A DNA stretch of 64,000 nucleotides from DASRHK01 sp035650495 (GCA_035650495.1 DASRHK010000104.1:1-64000), one strand, 5' to 3'; positions 42,354-51,566 are shown, numbered from the stretch's first letter. Translations and numbers: made by a program. Notes: generated by a model not told the origin, from the letters alone.

Positions 42354-43520
42354 TCACGCTCCCTTCGACAGCTTGACGACGGTCTTCGCCGCTTCGGTCA
42401 GATCGTCGACCGGTGTGATCTTGAGGCCCGACTTCTGCAGCAGCTCGCGGCCCTTGTCCATGTTGGTGCCCTGCAGACGCGCGACGACCGGCAATTTCAG
42501 TCCGGTCTGCTTGCACGCGGTGATGATGCCTTCGGCGATGAGGTCGCAACGCACGATGCCGCCGAAGATGTTGATGAAGATCGCCTTCACCTCGGAGCTC
42601 TTGGTGATCAGCTTGAACGCTTCGGTGACCTTCTCCGCCGTTGTGCCGCCGCCGACGTCGAGGAAGTTCGCCGGACGTCCGCCGTGCAATTTCACGATGT
42701 CCATCGTCGCCATCGCGAGACCGGCGCCATTGACCATGCAGCCGATGTCGCCGTCGAGCGTGACGTAGTTGAGATCGAACTTGCTCGCTTCGCGCTCGCG
42801 CTCGTCCTCCTGCGACGGATCGCGCATCTCGGCGATCGGCTTCTGGCGGAACAGCGCGTTGCCGTCGAAGTTGAGCTTGGCGTCGAGCGCCATCACGCCG
42901 CCTTCCTTGGTGACGATCAGCGGATTGATCTCGACCTGGCTCGCGTCGAGCTCGGTGAAGATCTTGTAGATGCCGAGCAGGATCTTGGTGAACTGGTCGA
43001 CCTGCTCTTTGGTGAGCCCCATGAAGAAGCCGAGCTGGCGCGCCTGATAGGGCTGCAGGCCTGCGGCCGGATGCACGTAGACGTGCTTGATCTTCTCCGG
43101 CGAGTGCTCGGCGACTTCCTCGATGTCCATGCCGCCGGCGGCGCTCGCCATGAAGACGACGCGCTCGCGCGAGCGATCGACCAGCGCGGAGACGTAGAGC
43201 TCGCGCGCGATGTTCGACGGCTTCTCCACCCAGACGCTGTTGATCGGCAATCCGCCGGCGCCGGTCTGCTTGGTGACGAGCTTCTGGCCGAGCATCTTCT
43301 TCGCGGCTTCCTCGACGGCGTCGAAGCCCTCGACGAGCTTCACGCCGCCTGCCTTGCCGCGACCACCCGCGTGCACCTGGGCCTTGACCACGAACTTGTC
43401 GCCGCCGAGCTGCTTGGCCGCGGCGCGCGCCGCTTCCGGGCTCGCCGCCAGCGCGCCTTGCGGGACTGCAATCCCATAGCGCGCAAAGATTTCCTTGGCC
43501 TGGTACTCGTGGAGATTCAT
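42354..43520 (-). CDS. sucC: Succinyl-CoA ligase beta subunit
   Basis: 388 residues from the ATG at 43520. ATP-grasp domain (MNLHEYQAKEIFARYGI, KAQVHAGGRGKAGGVKL, EINPLIVTKEGGVMALDAK), then NFLDVGGGTTAEKVTEAFKLI and INIFGGIVRCDLIAEGII of the ligase domain. It binds the nucleotide and succinate in the TCA cycle. It is in a two-gene operon with sucD, located far from odhAB in this window. Confidence 0.97.
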   Translation of the reverse strand: MNLHEYQAKEIFARYGIAVPQGALAASPEAARAAAKQLGGDKFVVKAQVHAGGRGKAGGVKLVEGFDAVEEAAKKMLGQKLVTKQTGAGGLPINSVWVEKPSNIARELYVSALVDRSRERVVFMASAAGGMDIEEVAEHSPEKIKHVYVHPAAGLQPYQARQLGFFMGLTKEQVDQFTKILLGIYKIFTELDASQVEINPLIVTKEGGVMALDAKLNFDGNALFRQKPIAEMRDPSQEDEREREASKFDLNYVTLDGDIGCMVNGAGLAMATMDIVKLHGGRPANFLDVGGGTTAEKVTEAFKLITKSSEVKAIFINIFGGIVRCDLIAEGIITACKQTGLKLPVVARLQGTNMDKGRELLQKSGLKITPVDDLTEAAKTVVKLSKGA

Positions 43521-43600
43521 GCCATGCCTCGCCCGGTGCAAAAGGAGCGCGATTCTCGCGCGAATCGCCCCGGCGGCGCTAGGGTCCCTCACCCGTGCGG

Positions 43601-43606
43601 TACACT
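43601..43606 (+). promoter_or_regulatory. -10-like box for leaderless PP0621-type gene
   Basis: TACACT followed by exactly six bases and the ATG at 43613, the spacing expected if transcription starts at the A of the start codon. Confidence 0.4.
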
Positions 43607-43612
43607 TGCCGC

Positions 43613-43825
43613 ATGGGGTTGTTACGTCTGTTGGCTCTCCTCGCGATCGGCTGGTTCATCTGGCGATGGCTGCTGCGCGCAGCGCTGTCGGCGCGCCCGT
43701 CGCCGCCGGCACCGCCCGGGAAAGACGACTACCTGCCGCTGACCAAATGCGCGATCTGCGGCGCGCACATCCCGCAGCCGCAGAACAACGCGGCGCCGAT
43801 CTGTGAACGCTGCCGTTCCCGCTAG
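43613..43825 (+). CDS. PP0621 family small membrane protein with zinc-ribbon-like cysteines
   Basis: 70 residues: one membrane helix (LLRLLALLAIGWFIWRWLL) then a Pro-rich linker and two CxxC pairs (KCAICGAHIP and ICERCRSR), a probable zinc ribbon on the cytoplasmic side. The family regularly precedes pilS-pilR, as here. Function unknown. The ATG at 43613 was chosen over one at 43595 because of the helix start and the -10-like box before it. Confidence 0.8.
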   Translation: MGLLRLLALLAIGWFIWRWLLRAALSARPSPPAPPGKDDYLPLTKCAICGAHIPQPQNNAAPICERCRSR

Positions 43826-43838
43826 AGGGCGTCCGCGC

Positions 43839-45434
43839 GTGCGCGCCGCGGTCCGCAGCTCGATCGCCGCGGACGACTGGCGCATCCTGCGCGCGCTGTC
43901 GCTCTATCGCCTGCTGCTCGCCGTCCTGCTGCTGATCCTCTACTACAGCGGCTACGCGCCTCGCTTCTTCGAGCAGGTCGACGGCGAGGTCTTCCAGTTC
44001 GCCGGGCTCGGCTATCTCGCCATCGCAATCGGGCTGATGGTGCCGTTGTCGATGCGCTGGCCCTCGGTCGCAACGCAGACGATCGTGCAATACCTCGCCG
44101 ATCTCGTCTGCCTCGTGCCGCTGATGTGGGCGAGCACCGGCGTGCCGAGCGGGCTCGGCATGCTGCTGATCATGCCTACAGTCGGCGCGAGCCTCATCCT
44201 TTCGGCGCGCGTGTCGCTGCTGATGGCGGCGACAGCCGCGCTCGCGCTGCTCGGCGAAGAAACGCTGCGCCTGTACCAAATCCCCTCCGGCGGCGCGGCG
44301 TTCACAGAGACGGGCATCCTCGGCACCTTGGTCCTGATCACCGCGATCGTCACCAACGCGGTCGCCGAGCGCGCGCGGCGCAGCGAAGCGCTCGCGGCGC
44401 GCGTCGGCAGCGACCTCGCCAGCCTGACGCGCCTCAACGAGCGCATCGTCGAGCAGATGGGCGCCGGCGCGATCGTCGTCGACCACAACCAGCAGATCCG
44501 GCTGATCAACGCCGCAGCGCGGCGCTTGCTGTCGCTCACCGCGGTGCCGGGCGAGCAGCGGCTCCACGACGCCGCGCCTCGGCTCGGCGCGGCGTTCGCG
44601 AACTGGAAGCACGGCAAGCCGATCAGCGCGGAGCCGCTCGCGCCCGCGCCCGGCGCAGAGGAAGTCATCATCCGCTTCTCGAGCCTCGGCTCGGATCCCG
44701 ACGCGCCGGCGCTGATCATCCTCGACGACGCCCGCGAGGCGCGCGCCCGCGCGCAGCAGCTCAAGCTCGCCGCGCTCGGCCGGCTCTCGGCGAGCATCGC
44801 GCACGAGATCCGCAATCCGCTCGCGGCCATCAGCAACGCCGGCCAGCTGCTCGCGGAGAATCCCGATCGGAATCCCGAAGACGAGCGGCTGCTCGGGATG
44901 ATCCAGCGGCACAGCGATCGCATCAATCGCATCATCAACGACATCCTCGCCCTGTCGCGGCGCGAGACCGGCAGCCCCGCGGTGATCGCGGTCCCGACGT
45001 GGCTGCAGCGCGCGGTGCTGCAGTATCGCGAGAGCGTCGCCACCGCCAAGCGCGACATCCGCATCGAGATGGCGACGTCCGCGTTCGACGTGGTGTTCGA
45101 CCCGAATCATCTGCAGCAGATCCTGGTCAACCTGTGGGACAACGCGTTCCAGCACGGCGGCGAGAAGATCGCGGTGACCGTGCGCTGCCTGCGTGTCGGC
45201 CCGACGCGCAAGCCCTGCATCGACGTCGAGGATACCGGCCGCGGCATCGAGCCCGAGCTGGTCGATCGCATCTTCGAGCCGTTCTTCACCACCGCGCATC
45301 AGGGCACCGGCCTCGGCCTTTATCTGGCCCGCGAGCTCTGTGAGTACAATCAGGCGAGCCTGAGCTACGTGCCGCGCACCGAAGGCGGCGCCTGCTTCCG
45401 GTTGGCGCTGATGGAAGTCAAGGCGGCTCGATAA
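43839..45434 (+). CDS. pilS: Two-component sensor histidine kinase PilS
   Basis: About 531 residues from a GTG at 43839 (AGAGGG upstream); a GTG at 43803 would overlap the previous gene. The N-terminal ~170 residues hold six membrane helices (LYRLLLAVLLLILYYSGY onward). A PAS-like segment follows (MGAGAIVVDHNQQIRLINAA), then the phospho-acceptor in SIAHEIRNPLAAISNAGQLL, the N box (LVNLWDNAFQHGG) and G boxes (DTGRGIEPEL, TGLGLYLARELCE). PilS senses PilA in the membrane and phosphorylates PilR to control type IV pilin expression. Confidence 0.9.
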   Translation: MRAAVRSSIAADDWRILRALSLYRLLLAVLLLILYYSGYAPRFFEQVDGEVFQFAGLGYLAIAIGLMVPLSMRWPSVATQTIVQYLADLVCLVPLMWASTGVPSGLGMLLIMPTVGASLILSARVSLLMAATAALALLGEETLRLYQIPSGGAAFTETGILGTLVLITAIVTNAVAERARRSEALAARVGSDLASLTRLNERIVEQMGAGAIVVDHNQQIRLINAAARRLLSLTAVPGEQRLHDAAPRLGAAFANWKHGKPISAEPLAPAPGAEEVIIRFSSLGSDPDAPALIILDDAREARARAQQLKLAALGRLSASIAHEIRNPLAAISNAGQLLAENPDRNPEDERLLGMIQRHSDRINRIINDILALSRRETGSPAVIAVPTWLQRAVLQYRESVATAKRDIRIEMATSAFDVVFDPNHLQQILVNLWDNAFQHGGEKIAVTVRCLRVGPTRKPCIDVEDTGRGIEPELVDRIFEPFFTTAHQGTGLGLYLARELCEYNQASLSYVPRTEGGACFRLALMEVKAAR

Positions 45435-45451
45435 AGGCAAGCCGGGGAACC

Positions 45452-46816
45452 ATGGCTGTGAACCACAAGCCCACTGCGCTCGTCGTCGACGACGAGGCCG
45501 ACATCCGCGAGCTCCTGGAGATCACGCTCGCGCGCATGGGCGTGCGCAGCGAAGCCTGCGCGACGCTCGCGGAAGCGCGCGAGGCGCTCACCAAGAAGAC
45601 CTTCAATCTCTGCATCACCGACATGCGCCTGCCCGACGGCAACGGCATCTCGCTGGTGCAGCACATCCAGGCCGAGCATCCGCGCCTGCCGGTCGCGGTG
45701 ATCACCGCATACGGCAACGCGCAGGCCGCCGTCGAGAGCCTGAAGGCCGGCGCGTTCGACTTCGTCTCCAAGCCGGTCAACCTCGAAGTCCTGCGCAAGC
45801 TGGTCGACACGGCGTTGAAGCTCGCGCCCGGCAAGAACGATGACGCGCCCAGCGAAGGCGGGCTCCTCGGCAATCACGAGAGCATCAAGCAGCTGCGGCT
45901 CATGATCGAGCGCCTCGCGCGCAGCCAGGCGCCAGTGCACATCGCGGGCGAATCCGGCACGGGCAAGGAGCTCGTCGCGCGCCTCATCCACGCCAAGAGC
46001 CCGCGCGCGTCCGCGCCGTTCGTGCCGGTCAACTGCGGCGCGATCCCCTCCGAGCTGATGGAGAGCGAGTTCTTCGGGCATCTGAAAGGCAGCTTCACCG
46101 GCGCGATCCGCGACAAGACCGGCCTGTTCCAGGCCGCCGAGGGCGGCACGCTGTTCCTCGACGAAGTCGCCGATCTGCCGCTGCACGTGCAGGTGAAGTT
46201 GCTGCGCGCGCTGCAGGAGCGCGCGGTGCGGCCGGTCGGCGCCGAGACCGAAGTGCCGGTGAACGTGCGCGTGATCTCGGCGACGCACAAGGATCTCGCC
46301 GGGCTCGCAGCGCAAGGCAGCTTCCGCCAGGACCTGTTCTATCGCCTGAACGTGATCGAAGTGCGCGTGCCGCCGCTGCGGGCGCGCGTCGAGGACATTC
46401 CGCTGCTGGCGAAAGCCTTCCTCGCGCGTCACGCGCGCGAGAACAAGCTCGCGGCGACGCCGGTGCTCGACGACGGCGCGGTGAAGCTGCTGCAGGGCTA
46501 TCCGTTCCCCGGCAACGTGCGCGAGCTCGAGAACGTGCTCGAGCGCGCGGTGACGCTGTCGGACGGCCAGCACATCACCGCGGCCGATCTCGAATTGCGC
46601 AATCTCCCTTCCTCCGAGGCTGCGCCCGCCGCGGGCGGAACAGCCTCGACGGTGCCCGCCAACGCGCCGCTGCCCGATCAGATGGAAGAGATGGAGCGTC
46701 GGGCGATCCGCGACGCGCTCGAGAAGACGCGCTACAACAAGACCAAGGCCGCCGCGCTGCTCGGCATGACGTTCCGCTCGCTGCGCTACCGCATCAAGAA
46801 GCTGAATCTGGAGTGA
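45452..46816 (+). CDS. pilR: Sigma-54-dependent response regulator PilR
   Basis: 454 residues, NtrC family. Receiver domain (ALVVDDEADIRELLE; phospho-Asp in CITDMRLPDGNG), AAA+ domain with Walker A GESGTGKELVA, the GAFTGA-type loop (GSFTGAIRDKTG), Walker B GGTLFLDEVADLP, and a Fis-type helix-turn-helix at the end (TKAAALLGMTFRSLRYRIKKL). The loop reads GSFTGA, as in PilR. It activates sigma-54 promoters such as pilA. It is 17 bases after pilS. Confidence 0.95.
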   Translation: MAVNHKPTALVVDDEADIRELLEITLARMGVRSEACATLAEAREALTKKTFNLCITDMRLPDGNGISLVQHIQAEHPRLPVAVITAYGNAQAAVESLKAGAFDFVSKPVNLEVLRKLVDTALKLAPGKNDDAPSEGGLLGNHESIKQLRLMIERLARSQAPVHIAGESGTGKELVARLIHAKSPRASAPFVPVNCGAIPSELMESEFFGHLKGSFTGAIRDKTGLFQAAEGGTLFLDEVADLPLHVQVKLLRALQERAVRPVGAETEVPVNVRVISATHKDLAGLAAQGSFRQDLFYRLNVIEVRVPPLRARVEDIPLLAKAFLARHARENKLAATPVLDDGAVKLLQGYPFPGNVRELENVLERAVTLSDGQHITAADLELRNLPSSEAAPAAGGTASTVPANAPLPDQMEEMERRAIRDALEKTRYNKTKAAALLGMTFRSLRYRIKKLNLE

Positions 46817-46817
46817 C

Positions 46818-48581
46818 ATGAAGAACTGGAGCCTGCTGCTGGTCGCAGCGACCTTCCTGATCGCTGCGCCGCCGCAGGCGGCGGAGCCGACGGCTGCGAG
46901 CGCGCTGCACAAGCTCTTCGACGACGAGTGGGAGCGCTACCTGCGCGAGAACCCGATCGAGGCCTCGCGCATCGGCGACGCGCGCTACAACGACCGCTGG
47001 CGCGACGAGAGCCTCGAGGCCTACGCGACGCGCCACAACGAAGACGTCGACGCGCGCAAGCGGCTCGGCGGCGTCGACTACGGCGCGCTGTCCGCCGCCG
47101 ATCAGCTCAACTACGACTTGTTCGCGCGCAGCCTCGACGATCGCATCGAAGGCGATCGCTATCGCGCGTTCCTGATGCCGATCGACCCGCAAGGCGGCAT
47201 CCAGTCCGCGGCCGACGAGGTGCAACGCTCGGTGCGGCTCATCAAGGTCAAGGACTACGAAGACTACGTCGCCCGCCTCGAAGCGTTCGGCCGCTATGCC
47301 GATCAGACCATCGAGCTGATGAAGCAGGGCGTGAAGGAGAACCGCGTGCAGCCGCGCATCCTGATGGAGCGCATGCCGCGGCAGCTCGAGGCGCAGATCG
47401 TCGACAAGCCCGAGGACAGCGCGTTCTTCGCCCCGTTCAAGCAGTTCTCCGCCGATGTGCCGCCGGACGCGCGCCGCTGGCTCACCGAGCGCGCGACGAT
47501 GGCGATCCGCGCCGTCGTCGTGCCGTCCTACCGACGCCTGCTGAAGTACTTCAACGACACCTATCTGCCGGCGTGCCGCAACAGCATCGCTGCGAGCGAC
47601 TTGCCGGACGGCAAGGATTTCTACGCGTGGCGCATCCGCAGCTTCACCACCACGAAGCTCACCGCCGACGAGATCCACGCGCTCGGCTTGAAGGAAGTCG
47701 AGCGCATCCGCGCCGAGATGGACGCGATCATCAAGCAGGTCGGATTCCAGGGCAGCTTCGACGAGTTCATCGCCTTCCTGCGCACCGATCCGCGCTTCTA
47801 CTACAAGACGCCCGACGAGCTGCTCACGGCGTATCAGGCATTGGCGAAGCGCATCGATCCGGGCTTGCCGGCGCTGTTCGGCAAATTGCCGCGCCTGCCC
47901 TACGGCGTGAAGCCGATCCCCGACGATCTCGCGCCCGACGTGACGACGGCGTACTACTTCCAGGGCTCGCAGGAAGGCGGTCGCGCCGGCACCTATTACG
48001 TGAATCTCTACAAGCCGGAGACGCGGCCGAAGTACGAGATGGAAGCGCTGTCGCTGCACGAGTCGGTGCCGGGCCATCACCTGCAGATCGCGCTCGCGCA
48101 GGAATTGCCGAACGTGCCGAGCTTCCGCCGTCATCAGCTCGACTTCACCGCGTTCGTCGAGGGCTGGGGTCTTTACGCCGAATCGCTCGGCGACGATCTC
48201 GGCATGTATCAGGATCCGTACTCGAAGTTCGGCCAGCTCACCTACGAGATGTGGCGCGCAGTGCGGCTCGTGGTCGACACTGGCATGCACGCGAAGGGCT
48301 GGTCGCGCGATCGTGCGATCGAGTTCTTCAAGGCCAACGCGGCGAAGACCGAGCACGACATCGTCAATGAGATCGATCGCTACATCGCCTGGCCAGGACA
48401 GGCGCTCGCGTACAAGATCGGCGAGCTCAAGATCAAGGAGCTGCGAGCTCGCGCGAAGGGGAAGCTCGGCGAGCGCTTCGACATCCGCGCCTTCCACGAC
48501 GTCGTGCTCGGATCGGGTCCCGTCCCGCTCGACGTGCTCGAGCGCAACGTCGATCTCTGGATTGCGCAACAGCTCAAATAA
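46818..48581 (+). CDS. Exported DUF885 zinc-peptidase-like protein
   Basis: 587 residues with a signal peptide (LLLVAATFLIAAPPQAA). Helical DUF885 family: FDDEWERYLRENPIEASRIGD, DYEDYVARLEAFGRYADQTI, and the zinc motif HESVPGHH at 414-421 (HExxxGHH type), with FVEGWGLYAESLGDDLG downstream providing the third ligand. A periplasmic metallopeptidase is likely; substrate unknown. It starts one base after the pilR stop, so it is probably co-transcribed, although a pilus role is not implied. Confidence 0.9.
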   Translation: MKNWSLLLVAATFLIAAPPQAAEPTAASALHKLFDDEWERYLRENPIEASRIGDARYNDRWRDESLEAYATRHNEDVDARKRLGGVDYGALSAADQLNYDLFARSLDDRIEGDRYRAFLMPIDPQGGIQSAADEVQRSVRLIKVKDYEDYVARLEAFGRYADQTIELMKQGVKENRVQPRILMERMPRQLEAQIVDKPEDSAFFAPFKQFSADVPPDARRWLTERATMAIRAVVVPSYRRLLKYFNDTYLPACRNSIAASDLPDGKDFYAWRIRSFTTTKLTADEIHALGLKEVERIRAEMDAIIKQVGFQGSFDEFIAFLRTDPRFYYKTPDELLTAYQALAKRIDPGLPALFGKLPRLPYGVKPIPDDLAPDVTTAYYFQGSQEGGRAGTYYVNLYKPETRPKYEMEALSLHESVPGHHLQIALAQELPNVPSFRRHQLDFTAFVEGWGLYAESLGDDLGMYQDPYSKFGQLTYEMWRAVRLVVDTGMHAKGWSRDRAIEFFKANAAKTEHDIVNEIDRYIAWPGQALAYKIGELKIKELRARAKGKLGERFDIRAFHDVVLGSGPVPLDVLERNVDLWIAQQLK

Positions 48582-48591
48582 ATCCTGCGCG

Positions 48592-48704
48592 GCGGCGCAC
48601 TCGGATTTGGTCGCCGGGGGACGCCTGAAAATTCCTTCCCTGGAGCTCGTGCACGGCCATCCCTGGCCGCGCACGCCCCCGGCAGACCAAATCCGAGGCG
48701 CTGC
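48592..48704 (+). repeat. Covarying intergenic hairpin element, copy B1
   Basis: Outer stem TCGGATTTGG/CCAAATCCGA with flanking GCGGCGCAC/GGCGCTGC. The core keeps CCGGGGGACGCCTG, AGCTCGTGCACGGCC, loop ATCCCT, GGCCGCGCACGCCCCCGG. The inner stem has one mismatch. It follows the DUF885 gene directly. Confidence 0.75.
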
Positions 48705-48712
48705 TCCGGTCA

Positions 48713-48904
48713 CGAGCTTTGAGCCTTGTGCGCAATTCCTTTCGGCGCCGCCAGCGATTTGGATCGGCGCAGCGGTCGGCGCGACCGATGTCGCGCCGAG
48801 TCGCCGTAAGGCAGGATGCCGGATAGGCGACGACCGCGAGCACGATCCAAAATCGCTGGGGCTTTCGGCGTCGTAGGAATTGCGCACAAGGCTCAACAGC
48901 TCGC
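48713..48904. repeat. Long inverted repeat with REP-like centre, copy B2
   Basis: Outer arms of about 28 bp (CGAGCTTTGAGCCTTGTG on, 48713-48740; complement 48875-48904) with one small indel. Inner arms CCAGCGATTTGGATCG (48751-48766) and CGATCCAAAATCGCTGG (48843-48859). The centre has a perfect CGGCGCGAC-CGAT-GTCGCGCCG hairpin and a GGATGCCGGATAGGCG stretch reminiscent of REP sequences. It fills the rest of the convergent gap up to lptB. Confidence 0.7.
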
Positions 48905-48925
48905 GCACCGGAGAACAGCTCCGCT

Positions 48926-49708
48926 TCAGAGCTTGAAGTCTTCGCCCAGGTAAACGCGCCTGACCGTCTCGTCCGCGCCGATCTGCTCGGGCGTGCCTTC
49001 GGCGATCACCTGTCCTTCATTGAGGATGTACGCGCGCGCGCAGATCTTGAGCATCTCGCGCACGTTGTGATCGGTGACCAGCACGCCGATGCCGCGATTG
49101 CGCAGGTGCTCGATGATGTGATGGATGTCGCGCACGGCGATCGGGTCGACGCCGGCGAACGGCTCGTCGAGCAGGATGAAGCGCGGATTCGCCGCGAGCG
49201 AGCGGGCGATCTCGACGCGGCGGCGCTCGCCGCCGGAGAGCGACATGCCGATGCTGTCGCGGATGTGATTGACGTGCAGCTCGGTGAGCAGGCGCGCGAG
49301 CTCGCGCTTGCGGCCTTCGCGATCGAGCTCGGGCCGCATCTCGAGGATCGCGAGGATGTTGTCGGCGACCGACAGCTTGCGGAACACGCTCGCTTCCTGC
49401 GGCAGATAGCCGAGCCCTTTCTGCGCGCGCGCGTGCATCGGCAGGCGCGTGACATCCTTGCCGTCGAGCTCGATGCGTCCGCCATCGGGCGCGATCAGCC
49501 CGACCATCATGTAGAACGACGTCGTCTTGCCGGCGCCGTTGGGCCCGAGCAATCCGACGATCTCGCCGGCGTCGACGTGCAGCGAAACCTCGCGCACGAC
49601 CGTGCGCTTCTTGTAGCGCTTGACCAGATCGTGCGCGGACAGTCGCGCCTTCGTGTAGACCTTCGGCTCGGCGGTGTCGTGGGTGCTCACCGCAGAATCG
49701 TAGCTCAC
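48926..49708 (-). CDS. lptB: LPS export ABC transporter ATPase LptB
   Basis: 260 residues. Walker A GLLGPNGAGKTTSFYMMVG, Q-loop LPQEASVFRKLSV, signature MSLSGGERRRVEIARSLA, Walker B FILLDEPFAGVDPIAV and H-loop LVTDHNVREML, all LptB-typical. It powers LptFG extraction of lipopolysaccharide from the inner membrane. The ATG overlaps the lptA stop (ATGA). rpoN, often next, is absent; a repeat-filled gap and a convergent gene follow. The N-terminal ~25 residues are longer than usual, so the start could be downstream. Confidence 0.96.
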   Translation of the reverse strand: MSYDSAVSTHDTAEPKVYTKARLSAHDLVKRYKKRTVVREVSLHVDAGEIVGLLGPNGAGKTTSFYMMVGLIAPDGGRIELDGKDVTRLPMHARAQKGLGYLPQEASVFRKLSVADNILAILEMRPELDREGRKRELARLLTELHVNHIRDSIGMSLSGGERRRVEIARSLAANPRFILLDEPFAGVDPIAVRDIHHIIEHLRNRGIGVLVTDHNVREMLKICARAYILNEGQVIAEGTPEQIGADETVRRVYLGEDFKL

Positions 49709-50445
49709 GGCTGCGTGACGCTCTTCGGCGGCGCCGGCGGCTGGATCACGATCTTCACCTGGCTGCCGCCGGTCCCCGCGGCCTGCACGCGTCGCGCGGC
49801 GACGTCGTAGCGGATCAGCTCACCCGTCAGGCGATCGGCGCCGCGCATCAGCTGCGCGCCGCCTGCGAGCTCGACGATCGCGGTGGTCGGGTCGTAGTCG
49901 ACGCGCTTGGCCACCGCGCTGATCGGCGGCTGGCCTTCGACGCCCTTGTCCGACATGCGCGCCGGCTCGCCGGTGAGATGCGCGTGATCCAGGCGGCCTT
50001 CGATGAGCTTCAGCTCGAGATCGCCGCCGCGCATCTCCATGGTGTCGACGGTGAGCGTGACGTTGCCGGTGTAATGCATCGCGCCGGTCTGCCACTCGAC
50101 GTGATCTGCGGTGACGGTGATCTCGCCGGTCGGCTTGTGGAAGCCTTCGGCGGCGGACTTGTACTCGTGCGCCTTCGCGCGGAAGTCGGTGCTCACCGGC
50201 GGTTGCGCTGCAACGGCAGCGGGCGGCGGCGGCGATTGCGTCGAGGCCGGCGCAGGCTCCGCCGGCGCAGGCGCCGGAACTGCCGGCGTCTCGCTGCTCA
50301 CCGCAGGCGCGCTCACCGCCGGCGATTCGCTCGCGGGCGTGACCGACTGCGGCACCGCTTGCGCGCCTTCCTCCGCGGACGGCGCCGCCGACGCCGTCGC
50401 GACGACGATCAGCGCAGCGATGAGGAGCTCAGCGCGGCAGGACAT
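49705..50445 (-). CDS. lptA: LPS transport periplasmic protein LptA, with Ala/Pro-rich insertion
   Basis: 246 residues: signal peptide (LLIAALIVVATASAAPSA), then an unusual ~65-residue low-complexity Ala/Pro/Ser/Val linker, and an OstA beta-jellyroll (GEITVTADHVEWQTGAMHYTGNVTL, MRGGDLELKL, LMRGADRLTGELIRYDVAARR). The linker is not part of standard LptA. It forms the periplasmic bridge for LPS. It overlaps lptC by 17 bases and lptB by four. Confidence 0.92.
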   Translation of the reverse strand: MSCRAELLIAALIVVATASAAPSAEEGAQAVPQSVTPASESPAVSAPAVSSETPAVPAPAPAEPAPASTQSPPPPAAVAAQPPVSTDFRAKAHEYKSAAEGFHKPTGEITVTADHVEWQTGAMHYTGNVTLTVDTMEMRGGDLELKLIEGRLDHAHLTGEPARMSDKGVEGQPPISAVAKRVDYDPTTAIVELAGGAQLMRGADRLTGELIRYDVAARRVQAAGTGGSQVKIVIQPPAPPKSVTQP

Positions 50446-50986
50446 ATTGCGTCCGCACCTGGCCGAGCAGCTCCACGCTCTTGCCGATCCAGTCGGCGCG
50501 CATGCCCGCCGCGCTCGCGCTGCGGCCGGGACCGCGCAGCTGCACCGGCGCGTCGGTGTAGATCTGATGCGTCTTCTCGTCGACCCACAGGCTCGGCGTC
50601 TGGAACGACAGCGGCTCGCCTTGCGGCCATTGTCCGTTCGCGTCGACGCCGCCGTAGAGCTGCACGCGCTGCTGCGAGTGCGGCGGCGCATGACCTCGCG
50701 GCGCGCTGATGCGCCACGGCGACGACGCGCCGCCGAGCGAATGCATCTCGATCGTCGACAGCTTCGCCGACTCGTCGTCGAAGTACTCGATCGACTCGGC
50801 GCTCGCCTGGAATTCCGGCTGGCCGCGCTCGTCGTAGCGGATCCAGCGCGCATCGTCGAGCTGGTAACGCGGCTGCGCCTCGGCCGCGGGGCTCGACGGC
50901 TCGACGGCGGTCTCGTTGCCGCGCCAGGTCAGCACGAGCAGCGCGACGGCGAGGAGGATCGGCAGAGCGAAGAGCAGGCGACGCAT
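50429..50986 (-). CDS. lptC: LPS export system protein LptC
   Basis: 185 residues: an N-terminal membrane anchor (LLFALPILLAVALLVLTW) and a periplasmic OstA-like jellyroll (YQLDDARWIRYDERGQPEF, QASAESIEYFDDESAKLSTIEM, VQLYGGVDANGQW). It docks LptA onto the LptBFG complex. It sits 13 bases after kdsC in the leftward kdsD-kdsC-lptC-lptA-lptB operon. Confidence 0.92.
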   Translation of the reverse strand: MRRLLFALPILLAVALLVLTWRGNETAVEPSSPAAEAQPRYQLDDARWIRYDERGQPEFQASAESIEYFDDESAKLSTIEMHSLGGASSPWRISAPRGHAPPHSQQRVQLYGGVDANGQWPQGEPLSFQTPSLWVDEKTHQIYTDAPVQLRGPGRSASAAGMRADWIGKSVELLGQVRTQYVLPR

Positions 50987-50999
50987 CGGCGAAAAAACC

Positions 51000-51566
51000 C
51001 TACGGACTCTTGCCCTGCGCTTCGAGGATCAGGTCGACCGCTTCGCGGATGGCGCCGTCGCCGCCGCGATTGTCGGCGATCCAGTCGGCGGCCTTCTTCG
51101 CGCTGGAATGCGCGTCGGCGACTGCGAGCGCGAGTCCGACGCGCTCGAACAGCGGCAGATCGAGGATGTCGTCGCCCATGTGCGCGCACTGCTCGTCGCG
51201 CAGGCCCAGCGATTTGCGCACCTCGTCGTACGCCGGCAGCTTGTCGGGCGCGTTCAGGAACACGTGCTCGATGCCGAGCGACGACAGCCGCTTCTGCATC
51301 GCGAGCGAGGGCCGGCCGGAGATCACCGCGACCTGCACGCCGGCCTGCATCAGCATCTTGATGCCGAGCCCGTCCTTCACGTTCACCGCTTTGAGCTCCT
51401 CGCCGTCGGGCGTCAGATAGAGCTTGCAGTCGGTCATCACGCCGTCGATGTCGAGGAACAGGCAGCGGATGTTCGCGGCGCGCCGCTTCACCTCGGCGAG
51501 GCTCGTGATGCGCGTGCGGCCGGTGCCCTTGCGTGCGACCGCGCTGCGCCCCTTGATGATCGCCAT
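51000..51566 (-). CDS. kdsC: 3-deoxy-D-manno-octulosonate 8-phosphate phosphatase KdsC
   Basis: 188 residues. HAD phosphatase: nucleophile motif CLFLDIDGVMTDCKLYL, motif II VAVISGRPS, motif III/IV HMGDDILDLPLFERVGL. It removes phosphate from Kdo-8-P in LPS core synthesis. The ATG shares a base with the kdsD stop. The N-terminal 25 residues are basic and slightly longer than usual. Confidence 0.95.
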   Translation of the reverse strand: MAIIKGRSAVARKGTGRTRITSLAEVKRRAANIRCLFLDIDGVMTDCKLYLTPDGEELKAVNVKDGLGIKMLMQAGVQVAVISGRPSLAMQKRLSSLGIEHVFLNAPDKLPAYDEVRKSLGLRDEQCAHMGDDILDLPLFERVGLALAVADAHSSAKKAADWIADNRGGDGAIREAVDLILEAQGKSP

